Notes: generated from the sequence alone by a model not told the origin. A stretch of DNA of 64,000 nucleotides from Diphasiastrum complanatum (GCA_029204225.1 CM055109.1:22406422-22470421), one strand, 5' to 3'. Shown: positions 10,013 through 23,435, counted from the stretch's first letter. Program-made: numbers and translations.

Positions 10013-12993
10013 GTGCGCGCCATATTTCAGGATTTCCTTCACTTTATATGGGCCTTCACCGGTAAACTTCAACTTGCCCTTGATCAGCTTGGTTTTGTAC
10101 ATCAATGCAAAATCTCCTACTTTTAGATCTTTTTTGTGCAATCGACGATCGTGCCATGCCTTGTGGGGGGCTTTATCTGCTAATGCATGAACTGCCATCA
10201 ATCGGGCATCACATAATTTGTGCAATGTTTCATGACGTAGTTGTAAAGACTTATCATCATTTAATCGTTCCGTTGTTGCTATGCGTAAAGATGGGATTAA
10301 AAATTCAATCCGCATGACAGCATCTTGACCATAGACCAATTGAAAAGGTGTTTGATTTGTACTATTATTGTAAGCGACTCTGAATGCACATAACGTTGCA
10401 TACAGTTTATGTTCCCAATTAGACTGACTTGCTTCAACTATCTTTGTCATAATGGTGCAGAGAATCTTAATGGAAGATGCTTGGCCATTCCCTCTAGGAT
10501 AGTAGGGAGTGCTAAATCTGTGTATAACAAAAAAATCTTCCAGCAAACACTTTATTGTTTGACTATTAAAGTGTGTACCCTAGTCACTGACAATCTCGAT
10601 TGGACATCCAAATCTGATTATGATATTTTCATATAGAAACTTGGCCGTAGATTTTGCATCAACAACTTTGACAACTTTGGCTTCAACCCACTTGCTCATA
10701 TAGTCAGTTGCTACGATAATGTATCGGGCCTGAGATCCTTGCGCGACAGGATGAATAGGACCAACATAATCCAATCCCCATTTTTCAAATGGTGCTTGGC
10801 GCTTCTGGTAAGTCCATCACTATGAAAGTAATGACGAACTGTACTCCCACAATTCTGACAAATATATCTTCAACCATTCCTCATGGATGAACTGTCGTTT
10901 GATTAGCTAGCTTAATAGCAAAAGAAACAGGCTTGATCTTTGTAAGGCCCCACTTTGCACATAGCTTTGTAGAAATCAGGTTAACTCCTGAACCGCCATC
11001 TATCACAGCTGCTTCTTTAGAAAATTGTCTATGATGTATTGGCAGAGTGATATTCTTTTGTTCACTTTCCCAAGCGGCTCCAACATGGAGTACTTCGTTA
11101 GATTCTTCAAATCCAGCACAAAAAAGTGGCTCCTGATGGACTTCTAGTTCGACTTGGGCTAACTTTTGTGCTAAGACTTCTTTTGCTTTTTCTCCCGATG
11201 AAATATTAATCTTACTAGATAAAATATTCATGAGCAGTTCTATTTGCGGCGCTTCCGGTTCAATCATCTTGAATTGTTCTTCATGATGATGTAACTGATC
11301 ATTCATATCCGTACATAAATTCTTGGAGACTGCAATGGTGACGAATGAGCTTCTGTTGTTGCTTTAGCAGCTTCAAGCTCCTCTTCTTCTTGCAGATGTT
11401 TAATCCACTGCCTCATATTCTGATATCTTCGTTTTTCTGCATGAAGATCTAGATAGACTTCCGATGTTGTTGGTATATCATTCAATGGTATAGAATCAGT
11501 AGGTACTAGATCCACTACTGGTTCTTTCTGCTTCTGTGATCTGGTGACCACCATCAAGGATACACTTGATTTATTCTGAGCTACTGGTCTTTGTTTGACT
11601 GTCATCAAATTTACAGGTGTTGTAGTTGGTGGTGGCTTCGATCTTGTTGGGCAGTCTTTATAGCAATGCCCATAACCACAGTCACGACATAATGGTACAA
11701 ATTTTCTTTTATTTGGACATTCTGCAACTTTGTGATTTTCTCCACATGCAAAGCATCCAAGTGGTGCTCTGTTCCAATTTCTAGAGGCTTGTTGTTGAGC
11801 GATAGCATAAATAGCATATTGTTCCAAAGATCCACCTGAAGATTCACTTGCTTGATCAGTACCATAGTTCCATTGCTCAACACCTCCGTAAGGTTCTGGT
11901 TCCATCAAATTGGCAGGAGGAACAGAGTGTTTTGGTGGGGCAGGTAAGGCTAAACGTTCCGGGTATCCAAGAGCAGGTTGTCTAGGTCTTGCTACTGGAT
12001 TTCTTCCATATTGTGGTCCTCGATATCCCATTTGGACATATCATTGCTGAATTATCCGAGGGTTGAAGTTGAAAAAGTAGTCTCATGATCAGGCGAATTA
12101 CACAAATGGCAAATACTGATTTCCATTCATTTTTTCAATTGAGGACACTCATTCACTGTATGATTTTCTATACAAATAGAATACCAGACATTTTTCCTGG
12201 TAGAAAAAGTCTTCGCAATCTTCTCAGGTTCCTTGTTCGCTTTTTTGTGAAAATTTTTCAATGCTTTGATCTTCTCATCAAATTGCGACTGCAACTTTTC
12301 CATTTGTTTCTGTTGGTTCTTCCCAAGTTTCTCGAACTCATTGGGCATCATTTCTGTGGTAGCGTTGGCATTCATTGATGCAATAGTAGTGGATGTCGTG
12401 GTAGTCTGCCCTGCTGTATAAGCCAACATACTGATATTCGGCTCATCATCTGAATCTTCATCCTCCTCCCGAATTGCATCATCCATATCATTTTGCAAGA
12501 GTGCATACTCATTATGGCGTTTCAGCTCACATCTGATCTGTTTAGGTAAACCTGACAGAAACCACATAATCATGGCATTTTCGTTAATCAGCTCAGGTTC
12601 GCACTTAGATCTAAGGCGTTTCACTCGTTTAATGTAATCACGAACCATTTTCCGCTTTCCCATTTTAATTTTACTTAAAAGTATGAAAGGGTCTTCCATA
12701 AACTTTCGCGGTTTGAACCGTGTGATGAGGGCTTGTTTAACAACCTCCCAATCTATACGCTCAGTTTCATCTTGATTATAATACTAGTCTTGTGTTGCGC
12801 CTGTTAAGACCATAGGAAACAGCTTGAGTTAATCTTGAGGGAAAATTTTGCCATATACTTCACAGGATTCATCATAGATCTAAAGAAATCTAATTGGATT
12901 GGTTAACCCATTGTATTTGGGTAGATCCAAATGAGGTGCTCTTCTAACAATAATAGGATTGACTTCTTGTGGAGCACCTCCAGGGGCAGCCAT
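10013..12993 (-). pseudogene. Ty3/gypsy gag-protease-integrase element lacking RT and RNase H
   Basis: Read right to left. Gag begins with ATG at 12993 (MAAPGGAPQEV), has early stops, then continues at 12699-12127. One knuckle there has lost its first cysteine (YSICIENHTVNEC). Two intact knuckles follow near 11770 and 11670 (CFACGENHKVAEC, CRDCGYGHCYKDC). The aspartic protease is at 11306-10881 with VIDGGSGVNLIS. Just after the protease tail, near 10825, sequence jumps straight to integrase (DYVGPIHPV near 10770, STPYYPRGNGQ near 10510, GEGPYKV near 10040). The RT and RNase H expected between them are absent. A TAG at about 10580 replaces a glutamine. The 3' end is replaced by copia sequence. 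Confidence 0.85.
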
Positions 12994-14189
12994 CTTCTCA
13001 GATTCAAATCAAGCAAACAATGAGATTGGATCTAGACTTTTCAATCAAAACTATCTCAGATCAGATTTGCTAAATCTATTTCGCTTTTCAAGAATCTGAT
13101 TGCTATATCATGAAAAAAAATTTGAAATTCAATCAACCGATACTTCTCAAAAATGATAAATTTATCAGAATCCAAATTAGAATATATCATATTTGATCCA
13201 AATTTTCACAGAGACTTGATCTAGAAAATCAGAAACTAAAAATAAGACTGGCAAAGGTTCTCTAGGTGAAGGTTGGCTCAATGAAGGTTCAACAGTACTA
13301 TTTTTGAAAAAAACTCTTTGATCAACTTTTTTGAAAAATAACTTTCGCCGACCTCTCAGATGAAAGATCTGACACAAATAAAACTATGGAAAAATGGGCA
13401 AAGGTTTCTGACACAAGAAAATATAGTTTCTGTAGTTTGGTGAGGGTAAAAATCAAAAAAATTTATGATCTGATCAAGTAGAATCTTTGCCAAACTCCAA
13501 AATAGTATTTTACTATAAATAGAATGTTTTGGAAACTCGCCGAAGTTTCTAGCGAAGGATCAAGAGTAATACTGATATTTTTACAAAAAAGTGACATTTT
13601 TGACAAAAATTTGGCAATATGACAACTGGTCTTCTGAATACCTTTCTATTTTTAATTTATTCTTCGTCAACCTGGCAATAGATAGATCTGAATCACACCT
13701 ATGCACAGTGAATCGGACGAAGGTTCTTTTTCTGTATTTTTAGGGTTTTGGTGATTTTTTGGTATTTTTTGACGATTTTTCTGATGTTTTTGAAAATCTG
13801 CTTGGAATTAATCTTCGCCCTTCACACTGAAGGTTCTATGAACAAAACGAAGATGTCTGCAACTCGGCGAAGGTTTCCAGAAAGAGGGTAAAAAGTTATA
13901 AGCTCTGATGACGCTTTTTACCTCTTTTTGACCAAAATATGGCAGATTTGACCGATTTTTGTTGTTCTCTGATATCTCAGATTGAAATGGATCTTAAGAT
14001 TGGTGATCTGAATAGCTTTCTCAATTTACAATCAAATTAGATTTCAAACAAGAAAATCCACTCAAATCAAGCAAAATCAATCCAAACTAACCCTAAAATG
14101 CAGATCTAACACTATTCATGCCACGACAAGATGCCTAATGCAAGCTAACCATCCAACAACCATACTACAAACTGAAAAATTGTTGTAGC
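12994..14189 (-). other. Gypsy 5' leader between PBS and gag
   Basis: AT-rich untranslated leader of the gypsy element, with no convincing reading frame. The word CGAAGGTT or close variants (AAAGGTT, GAAGGTTC) recurs about ten times between 13240 and 13880. A similar recurring word is seen on the opposite strand of the leader of the element at 20936-25086. Confidence 0.6.
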
Positions 14190-14207
14190 TTCCCGACAAC
14201 GGCGCCA
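14190..14207 (-). other. Gypsy primer-binding site (tRNA-Asp type)
   Basis: Minus strand TGGCGCCGTTGTCGGGAA, nearly the standard plant gypsy PBS complementary to the 3' end of aspartate tRNA. It lies four bases inside the LTR edge at 14212. Confidence 0.85.
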
Positions 14208-14211
14208 AAAT

Positions 14212-14959
14212 TGTAGTGGGTTTCTTTCCTTGCCTAACCTCAAACCAAGATCTAGTCAATCTAACATCAACGAGACAAAGTTAGTTGTCACGCGTAGGTT
14301 CGTTCCCATGAGAGCGATAGTATAGTTCCGATTTCAGCATAAATGGAAGATCCAAATCTAACTCTAACATCCATTAACCCTAAACATCAACACTACACAT
14401 CCATTAACACTACAATCCACAATAAAATAGCTTACTCTTTCTCTCTCTCCCTTTCTCTCTCATAAAAAGTATAATAACATACAATACCAATAGCATTCAG
14501 ATCCAACAATTAGCAAAATCCAAAGAAAGCATGAAAGATGGAGGAGGGGAGAAGAAGAGCAAGGACATTCATCAATCCATTTCTGAAGAGAACCAATCTG
14601 CTTTATTGAAATGAGGAAATGAACATGAGGAGCAACTCGAGTTGGTCCCTTTTTATAGTAGAGAGGAGGACCCTGGCCTCTGAATCCTATTGGTCCATTT
14701 CTGCCTCCCTAATTATTCAAATTTAAAAAAGTGTGGGAAGCATCCAAATTGGAGGGAAACGCAACTTTATTCACTAACTTGACATTTAGGCCTTGCGACA
14801 TTAAAAGTCCCGCAAAAAGACCTAAAGTCCTCTTATTGACTTTCAACTAATCAAATTTCTATGTGATCATCGAGTTGGACTTACACACGCAGGGTGACAA
14901 ATCCCTCTCACTTATTAGCTAGGGTTAGGGTTGCCTTGGGATCCGCAAACCCTCCAACA
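14212..14959 (-). repeat. 5' LTR of the minus-strand gypsy element
   Basis: On the minus strand it runs from TGTTGGAGGGTTTGCGG at 14959 to CCCACTACA at 14212, 748 bp with TG...CA ends, next to the PBS. A short pyrimidine-rich CT run lies near 14440-14460. The partner 3' LTR is missing because the element is truncated at 10013. The outer border at 14959/14960 abuts a plus-strand copia fragment, so the gypsy probably inserted into that older element. Confidence 0.75.
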
Positions 14960-15240
14960 GGACAAAAGGTCAAATAAATGCATCTTCATTGGCTATCCTG
15001 ATGAACATAAAGCTTATAAAGTTTATGATCTATCCACCAATGTAGTATTTGTTTCTAAGGATGTGATCTTCAAAGAAGCCTGACATTCTATGTCTTTTAT
15101 CACTAGACTAGACCAAGCTAGTTCGAACAGATCTGGACAACTTCAAGAAAACTCTGTCTCAATTAATTTTGGACTTTCCCAAACTCCATTTTCAGAAATG
15201 GGCTCAAGAATTTACAACACACCAAATTAAACATATTTTT
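14960..15240 (+). pseudogene. Ty1/copia integrase C-terminal fragment
   Basis: Short coding relic: NKCIFIGYPDEHKAYKVYD followed by STNVVFVSKDVIFKEA, the typical region after the copia integrase core. A TGA follows, then about 35 residues before the frame closes. It is truncated on the left by the gypsy LTR. No RT follows. Confidence 0.75.
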
Positions 15241-15415
15241 GATATAATTAATACTTTGATTAATCCATCTAAGTTGGTATCATCTAACAATAAAAACATC
15301 GTTCAGATAACTGCAACAACATGATGACTAGTGTCTGAACATATTCAAAAACATCTTATGCAATATTTTGAAACTAATTTTGAATCTCACATTCAAATGA
15401 AAATATTCAAACATC
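15241..15415. other. No gene seen
   Basis: AT-rich DNA between the copia integrase relic and the unidentified minus-strand frame. It could be decayed copia sequence; nothing recognisable remains. Confidence 0.4.
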
Positions 15416-18228
15416 TTATAAGACATTGAACAAACATCCATAACAATCGGTTTTGAAAATGAGTTTGTCTATTATATTGTGAAAAATGACGGTATTATTT
15501 GAAGCTGAATCTAATTCTACATCGTCAAGACCCACATCCCTCGACTGCGGTTCTCCGAAAGACTGGCTTTCAGAACTCAACTGCAAAGATCTTACAACAT
15601 CAAGATAAGACTTATCACCCTGATGTATTCCGGAGTGTCGACGCATATAAGTTTGCGACCCATGACATTTAATAATGGCACCACACAGTAAGATAACCTG
15701 AACAAGCAGACCGACCATTCAGGAGCAAAGAAAGACTCAACAATGGAGTTGATGTCTTCTCAATGTTTTGGTTTGTTTATAGTAGCCGGGCTACAAGTCA
15801 CAAATTTTTTAGGCACCTTCCTTTGGTTGCCAAAACACAAACTCAAAAATTTGAATTTACTATGCACACAGGCGCTCAGATCACTTGGTGCATCAACATT
15901 ATACAAGACATATAGAACATGTTGCAAATTTTGCATTTGCACTCCACCTTGTTTTAGAGGGGTAGCAAGCTCGTAATAACTCTCAAATATCGAGAGTTTT
16001 ATGTCGTGCATTGATTTTAAGCTACTCCCTCTTTAATACTTTGTTCCAAAAATAGTACAATAACACACAATTTGTGTTCTGCCATGAGGGTGGCCAGGCA
16101 ATGTTGCACCAATGTAGTGATGTAACTTGAACTAATCGACTCGATATTATCAAAATTGTACAGTGTGGGCAGATGAAGGAATGACCATAAAGTTTGATTC
16201 ATCGACCCCACAACAAATCACTTCATTTTCTTTGGAGGTCTTCACTTTGCAAAAAAATCTCCAAGAAGTGTCAATGCTGCTCCCCGCATGACTTTGTCTT
16301 TGGCTTATTTTTTCTTTTATTTTTTCAACAAATTGTGTTAAAGAGGGTGGTATGGCAGTTTGCAGCTTAAATGATATGCTTCTGCTGCTGCTTGTAGCCA
16401 CTCTAATCCAATCATAGGCAAACTTTTTGTTGGTAGACAAGGATAGGCTTAATTGCCTCTTTATCATACTGCACATCTGCTGACAGATCATTCTCTAAAG
16501 AAATCAAGAACTTTACAACGTGCAGAACTGTTGTTTCTTTGATAATTGTCGCCACACCATCTTCAATGTATTTTTTTTTTTTTTTGCCAAAATACAATTG
16601 GCCCTCCAAGAGTTTTTTGCATACATTCATACAAATTGGGTCAGGCAAGTACGGCAATGATCTGAAAAATCTTACAATGAGTGGAACGGTCTTTTGACGT
16701 TGTGGTCCAAAAGTTGGCTCATCGTATGGAAGAGACCTAGCCACATAACGCTTCATAACTTCCAAGTAGTTATTAAACACGTCATCCAAATGCAGCAAGA
16801 TAATGGTATACTCCTCAAAGGTTTGATATAAAGTCTTCAAGGGCAACCTTCCCTTCAATGTGCCAACGAGTTGACTGTTGAGAATCTCTGACAATCCCTG
16901 ATAAAATTGGGCCATTCTTTTGTTCGTCTCTTGATCCAACTTCACTCCTTTGATGTATTGAGGCCTGTCCAACGAGATCCAGAGCTCCTATTCACGCTCC
17001 ATTATTTCAGCCAGGTTGCTCCTTTTATGTTTGCTCTCAGGTTCATAATTCAACCTGTTGGACTCCAATATGTAGTGGGGCATGCTTTTATATATACAAA
17101 TATGCACATGCGCATATGCAAATAGCTTATCGTATAGTTGGTTATGAAGATTATTGGTTCTAACTGTGGTCAATGCTATCTCTTTACAGGCACATCAAAA
17201 ATGATGACCATCAATAGGTTCAAAGGTACAATGAGATAAGAACCTATTTTTACATAGCCCATCCAATCTGGAACCTTCATTGGAGTCCGTCTCTTTTGGA
17301 TACAACTCTAAATACAATTGCGCTGCTTCCACCATATCCACACGTTTGAATTCATGGTACATCTTTAAAAATTTCTCTGGACTACCATATTTTATGTTTT
17401 GGTTCATGTTTGACAGTATCTCTTAGAGTTTGCATCTCATTTTGTATGTAGATGCTGGTCGTGCAAATTGATTGATACAACTAAGAAAAATCAAGGGCAC
17501 GTTGGTTGTAAAAAATGAGGCTCGACGAATATTATTCGACTCAATTCGATACATATGCTTGCCCCAAACGTAACCATCATCATCAGAGGAATATGCATCA
17601 AGATTGACATTTGTTTCCTCCTCAAACTCACCCAATGCATCATCATTATCAGAGGATGATACAATGTCATAGAGGCCTCCAGATATTGTTCCAGTCAGAT
17701 CAACCCTTGGCTCCATTGCACATTTTCCAACCTATCCAACCGGCCTGGCCCGTCTTTAGACCAACAGAAATTTCATCTTCTGGGTGGCGTCGTTTCGATG
17801 TAACTTTTCGTCGTGCTTGTTTTCTACCTCCAGATAGAGTTGGAGCTGAGGATCGTGTCGATTTCATCTCAGAGAATAATACCACTTATGTTCCTCTCAG
17901 CTCATTGACTACGGTCGTGGATATTTCAGCTGTCTCCATCATTGTTTCTTCAAGTTCTCTCATCATTTCATGCAAGTTTTGAAGAGCAATCATTTCATCG
18001 AGTAAATTTCCATGATATCTACGCAATGCACCAATTGAGTCATGAATTTTGGGTGCCTCCGTATAATGCACTGTATCCGAACACGATAGAACAAAATGGC
18101 GTTCTTCTCCATTAGAACCCTGAGTCATGAATTCAATCCTTTCAATCAGCATGGTTTCAAGCATTATAATTGCCCGCACCACACCTATAGTTTCAACATC
18201 CTCCATAAAAAATCCAGGCTCACCAAGT
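15416..18228 (-). pseudogene. Unidentified long broken reading frame, about 700 residues
   Basis: I do not recognise this protein. From 17716 to 16412 one frame stays open apart from three stops (near 17423, 17195 and 16988). Two look like Gln codons and one like Trp turned into stops, so it was once continuous. Further coding-like pieces flank it: 18228-17886 (DVETIGVVRAIIMLETM, RRYHGNLLDEM), a basic patch near 17800 (GGRKQARRKVTSKRR), an acidic patch near 17620 (SSDNDDALGEFEEE), then shifted frames at 16491-16150, 16211-16017 and 16011-15760, and a last piece at 15718-15416. I see no transposase or retroelement motif. It may be a host gene or a DNA-transposon gene. Its upstream end is cut at about 18228 by a plus-strand copia. 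Confidence 0.55.
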
Positions 18229-19786
18229 GATGTAAAGTTCAATTCCAATACTTGCTTTATCAAGAAAAATGATGAGGTCCTAGCTAATGGATCTAGATAT
18301 GGTGGAATTTTCAAGTTGAATTCTTATGAGAATGAAAACTTTTGTGAAGTTGGTCTTTTATCTAAGGAGGAGTTGTGGCATCATAACTTTAAGTCTATGT
18401 CTTCTATGGTCAAGAAAGAGAAGGTTGTTGGCCTTCCAAAATCAATTTCCAAATATTTCAAGCCTTGTGAGGCTTGTGCTATTACAAAATGTTGCAAGTG
18501 AGTTTTTCGAGTCAACTATAATCAGATGGCACAATCAACAAGTACAAGGCTAGGCTTTGTGCAAAGGGTTTTGCTCAACTTTATGGACTTGATCCCAGTT
18601 GCAAAGATGGTATCAATTAGAATCATAATTTCTATTGCTTGTTTTTTCAATTGACAAGTTCTTCAACTAGATGTCTCTAATGCATTTTTAAATGGATATC
18701 TAGAAGAAGATATTTATACGGATCAGACTATTGGGTTCATCCATGACAAAGACAAAGTTTGCTTGCTCTTCAAAAGTCTATATGGACTAAAGCAAGCTCC
18801 AAGGTCATGGTGTTCTCGACTTAACACCTTTCTTGAGTCACTAGGATTTAATCTTAGTAACTATGATCCTTCCTTGTATGTCAAGTTTTATGATAGAGAT
18901 ATTGTCATCCTTCTTATTTATGTTGATGATATCATTCTAATAGGAAGTTGTATCAAGTTAGTTGAGGAGACCAAGGTTGCACTTAGAAAAGAGTTCAAGA
19001 TGCAAGATCTTGGAAAAACTCACTACATATTAGGATTAGAGATTGAGTTTTTTAAGATAAAGCTTTTGTATGTCAATCCAAGCTATTTCAATGTTCAAAA
19101 AGTTCAATATGCTAGATTGTAAGAGTATAGAAACTCCTATGGAGCAAATTGTAAAAGACCCTAACAAAGGTGATGAAAGATCCTTTGTGGACATCACTCT
19201 TTTTAGGAGTCTTATAGGCTCCTTAATTTGGCTCACAATAACTAGACCTGACATAAGTTTTAGTGTTCATAAGTTGGGCCAATCTATGCAAAATCCTACT
19301 ATTCATCATCGAAAAATGGCCGAGAGAGTGCTTAGATACATATCTTCAACTTTTGATTATGGTTTATTGTATAAAAGTGAAAATCTTTCTATAATTGGTT
19401 ATTCTAACTCAAATTTTGCAAGTGATAGATCTTGTGAAGCTGAGTATAAAGCACTCACTACAACAACAAAGGAAGTGCTTTGGATCAAGAGGTTGCTAGT
19501 GGAGCTAAAGATAATCATGGAAGATGATCTACCTATGATCATGTGTGACAACATTTCAGCCCAAGCCCTTGCCAACAATCCGATATTCCATGCAAGGAGC
19601 AAACACATCGAGGTTGCACATCACATCGTGAGAGAGAAGCTCATTGGAGGGGAAATCTACTTGGAGCACATCGACACATCATCTTGTATTGCAGATTTGC
19701 TTACCAAACCTTTGAGCAAGAGTTCCTTCATCAAGCATAGAGCCAATCTTGGAGTAATACCAAGATTCATATTCAAGTCAACATAG
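18229..19786 (+). pseudogene. Ty1/copia element, 5' truncated and internally deleted
   Basis: Relative of the intact element at 47838-54075. It starts abruptly in the GAG-pre-integrase region (DVKFNSNTCFIKKNDE), runs to KPCEACAI near 18480, then jumps near 18495-18515 to RT (INKYKARLCAKGF). Nearly the whole integrase catalytic core is missing. RT continues with VLQLDVSNAFLNGYLEED and LLIYVDDIIL (near 18920). A TGA near 18652 replaces a tryptophan and the frame shifts near 19070. RNase H (19070-19786) lacks about 30 residues between SNSNFASD and CEAEYKAL. The end, DLLTKPLSKSSFIKH, is normal. Confidence 0.9.
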
Positions 19787-19806
19787 ATTATTTTTAGGAG
19801 GAGTAT

Positions 19807-20518
19807 TGAAATTAAAAAATAATCCATCTTGACTTTAGGCTTGCTACAAACTTTGTACTATGCAAGTATGCTGTTCCATAAATGAAAATGCCAGTGTTAG
19901 AAATAGCAAAAATATGCTTGTAGAAACTCATGGCATTTCACATGCATTAATTGTAAGTGATCCATAGTGACATGCAAGGCATGCACAAAAGTGAAGTGGA
20001 CACATGCATGATGATTTGTACAATTCTATTTAGAACTAGGACACTTGGTAAAAGTAGGCAGAGATACATGCATGAGATGTGACAAATGTCACATAGACTC
20101 TAGTTTTCACTTTAGATGTCATTGAAAGGTGGATGGATGTGGTTCTACCTCGAGCTACCTCAAACTCTATAAATATGTGTAGCCATTCTCATAATTTTTT
20201 ATGAAGAACCAAAGCTTTGTAGCTATCTCATGCCATTCTGGATCCACACCATTTTTGCTTGATATCTCTCTCATTTTCTCTCTGTAACTCGTGTTGAGGC
20301 TAATGCTCATACACTAATTTCTTGTACTTTATCTCATTTATTATTCATTGCTATCATTCTCTGATTCTTAGCATGCTAGATTGTGGTTAAGCCATAACTT
20401 ATGTACTAGATCTTGCTATTCAATCTAGAATCAGGTTATTGTGCTAATCATAAAGCTTAATAAGATCTATCATACTTGTGGATCATCCCCACACGTGTGT
20501 ATTCTGGAAATTTTGTCA
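19807..20518 (+). repeat. LTR of the deleted copia element
   Basis: Begins TGAAATTAAAAAATAATCC after the purine tract TTTTTAGGAGGAG and ends ...TTTTGTCA, 712 bp. It carries the palindrome CACACGTGTG at 20490-20499, as do the other copia LTRs here. Oddly, it is followed at once by a PBS, as a 5' LTR would be. Confidence 0.75.
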
Positions 20519-20529
20519 TGGTATCAGAA
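20519..20529 (+). other. Copia primer-binding site directly after a 3' LTR
   Basis: TGGTATCAGAA abuts the LTR end CA at 20518, the same arrangement as in the intact element (LTR end 48574, PBS 48575). A PBS here suggests a tandem LTR-body-LTR-body array of which the second body has been lost. Confidence 0.6.
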
Positions 20530-20935
20530 TATGAATTCTAAATTTTGCTCCATTACAAGCAGTTAATGCAATATACAAGCAACACTTCTTCATATGTGTC
20601 TTACATAGATGTTTTATATGTGCTATGATCTGATTGCATTACTCTATCTTGATTGACGTGCTCTCTCACTCACTTTGATAGATCACGGACATCTTTGACT
20701 TCTCTACATCCGATCAGGCTGCGGTTGTCTCTGACGCTTGAGGAACAAGCGCAAAATCTATGCACTGTAGTTTTTCATTTCTAAATTGAACATTCCAACT
20801 CTAATCATTGCCAGTAACTCTTACACTCTAATACCTAAGCGTGCATTTGTTTTTTAAGTCGGTCCTATATCGGGACGAGAGCTGTTCCGCACTATTTCAT
20901 TTCCTCCCGTTTGGATTGAACAAGTGAATAGAGCC
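20530..20935. other. No gene seen; possible copia leader and older LTR remnant
   Basis: AT-rich DNA between the PBS at 20519 and the gypsy-like element. It continues across that element into 25087, where an LTR-end-like CAACAT plus TGGTATCAGAGC follows. Part of this stretch may therefore be an older copia LTR split by the insertion. Confidence 0.4.
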
Positions 20936-21690
<755 letters not shown>

Positions 21691-21691
21691 G

Positions 21692-21709
21692 TGGCGTCGT
21701 TGCCGGGGA
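21692..21709 (+). other. Primer-binding site of the LARD-type element
   Basis: TGGCGTCGTTGCCGGGGA, one base from the common plant gypsy PBS (TGGCGCCGTTG...), one base after the LTR end. Confidence 0.85.
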
Positions 21710-23435
21710 GCGCCAACACTTGCCTTAGCCGGCATAGACATCACTTTTCTTCTCCTTCTCTCACTCTTCTCTCTTCATTTCCCTTCATTTTTCATCACAA
21801 AAAATCGAGTTTTTTAGCTTGTTAGTGGTAGTTAGTGTGGATTAGAGTTTGTGGGGTGTGGATTAGTGTTAGAACTATAGATTAGAACAACCCTTGCTGA
21901 AAAAAAAAACAAACAAACAAACAAACAAAAAAATCAGAAAACCATGAAAAATCTGTTTTTGGTGGGAAAATAGGTGGGAAAAACATATTAGAGGCAATAA
22001 CTTTGTACTGCTCCACAGCTAACCTTCGCCCCTTTGACAGTGCCTTTTGGACACTGTTCTGAACCTACATAAAAGTCGGTGAAGGTTAATTCCCAACCAT
22101 TCTTGAAAAAATCGCAACACATTGCCAAAAAACCCATAAAATTTGTATTTTCTCTCCATCCCCTGGGAAATAACCTTTTCCCACCTGGATTTAGCTAAAT
22201 CTATATTAGAGAAAGCTACTATCAGCTCGGCAAATGTTCTCTCTCTAGGATCTGTGAGAAAACTGCCAAAAATAGCAAAAAAACCATAAAATTTGTATTT
22301 TCTCTCCATCCCCTGAGAGTTAACCTTTGCCCACCTGTATTTAGCTAGATCTGTATTAGAGAGGGCTACTATCAGCTCGACGAAGGTTCTCTTTTTAGGA
22401 TCTGCAAGAAAACTGCCAAAAATAGCAAAAAAAGCCATAAAATTTGTATTTTCTCTCCATTACCTGGGATATAACCTTCACCCACCTGGATTTAGATAAA
22501 TATGTATCAGAAAAGGCTACTATGAGCTCAAAAAATGTTATCTCTCTAGGATCTGAGAGAAAACTGCCAAAAATAGCAAAAAACACCCAAAAATACACTT
22601 TTTTTCATGATTTTTTAAGATATGCTCTAAATTAACCTTTGCTGAGATTTTAATAGCTAGATCTGACCCTGATATGGCCTCTGTGAAATTCTTGTGAAGA
22701 TCCAATGGACAGATCTAGAAAGATCTAAGAAAAAGTGCTAAAAAGTGCTCAAAAACTGAGTTTTTTCAAGATTATGCAAAAACTGTCCATCAAGAACCTT
22801 CGCAGACCTCATAATAACTATATCTAGTCTATATCCAGCTACATTGGAAGGTCTAAGGTTCAATCTACTCAGATCTTAAGAAATCTCAGAAAAACCACAA
22901 AAAACCGCTAAAAATGGGCAAAAATACACTAAAAATGATCCTGTTCTCTTAATTTTCCAAAATCTGACGGTTCAAAACTCAATCCAAAATGGTGATAGCT
23001 GAATTATACTGTGTTTCAGCTACTTTAAGACTTTTCTTCAGATCAGACACTCAGATCTTGAAATCTTAGAGAAACAGTCCTAAAAAGTGCTCGATTTTAG
23101 CAAAAATCTTCAATTTTTGACAGCCGGCTCAAAACTAACCCTCGCAGGTCTCAGAGAAGTTTCATCAGATCTTGATTCAACTACTGTGATGGGAGCGAGA
23201 GTTAATTCCCAGCCTTGTTGAAAAAAAAAATTCATTTTTTATACCGTCTCCATCTGTGTTTTCATCTCCATCTCCATCAGCTCAGCCTTCATTCTTTTTC
23301 ATATCATTACATGCATCTATCTTTTCCTCCATCAGTATCCTAAGATAACAACCATCTATTACCATTTATTCACACACCTCCCTCTTGTCCTTTTGATTGT
23401 CCTTGGTTTCTTAGTTTCAAAAAAAAAAAAAACAA
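21710..23435 (+). other. Leader of the LARD-type element with tandem repeats
   Basis: Long untranslated region. Three tandem units of about 150 bp start near 22138, 22288 and 22439, each beginning AAAATTTGTATTTTCTCTCC. They happen to leave the minus strand open, producing a repetitive frame that I do not believe is a gene. AACCTTCGCC-like words recur through 22020-23160. Confidence 0.7.

Noticed and set aside
22019-22438. Repetitive minus-strand protein
   Set aside because: Tandem 150-bp units of an untranslated leader, antisense to the element.
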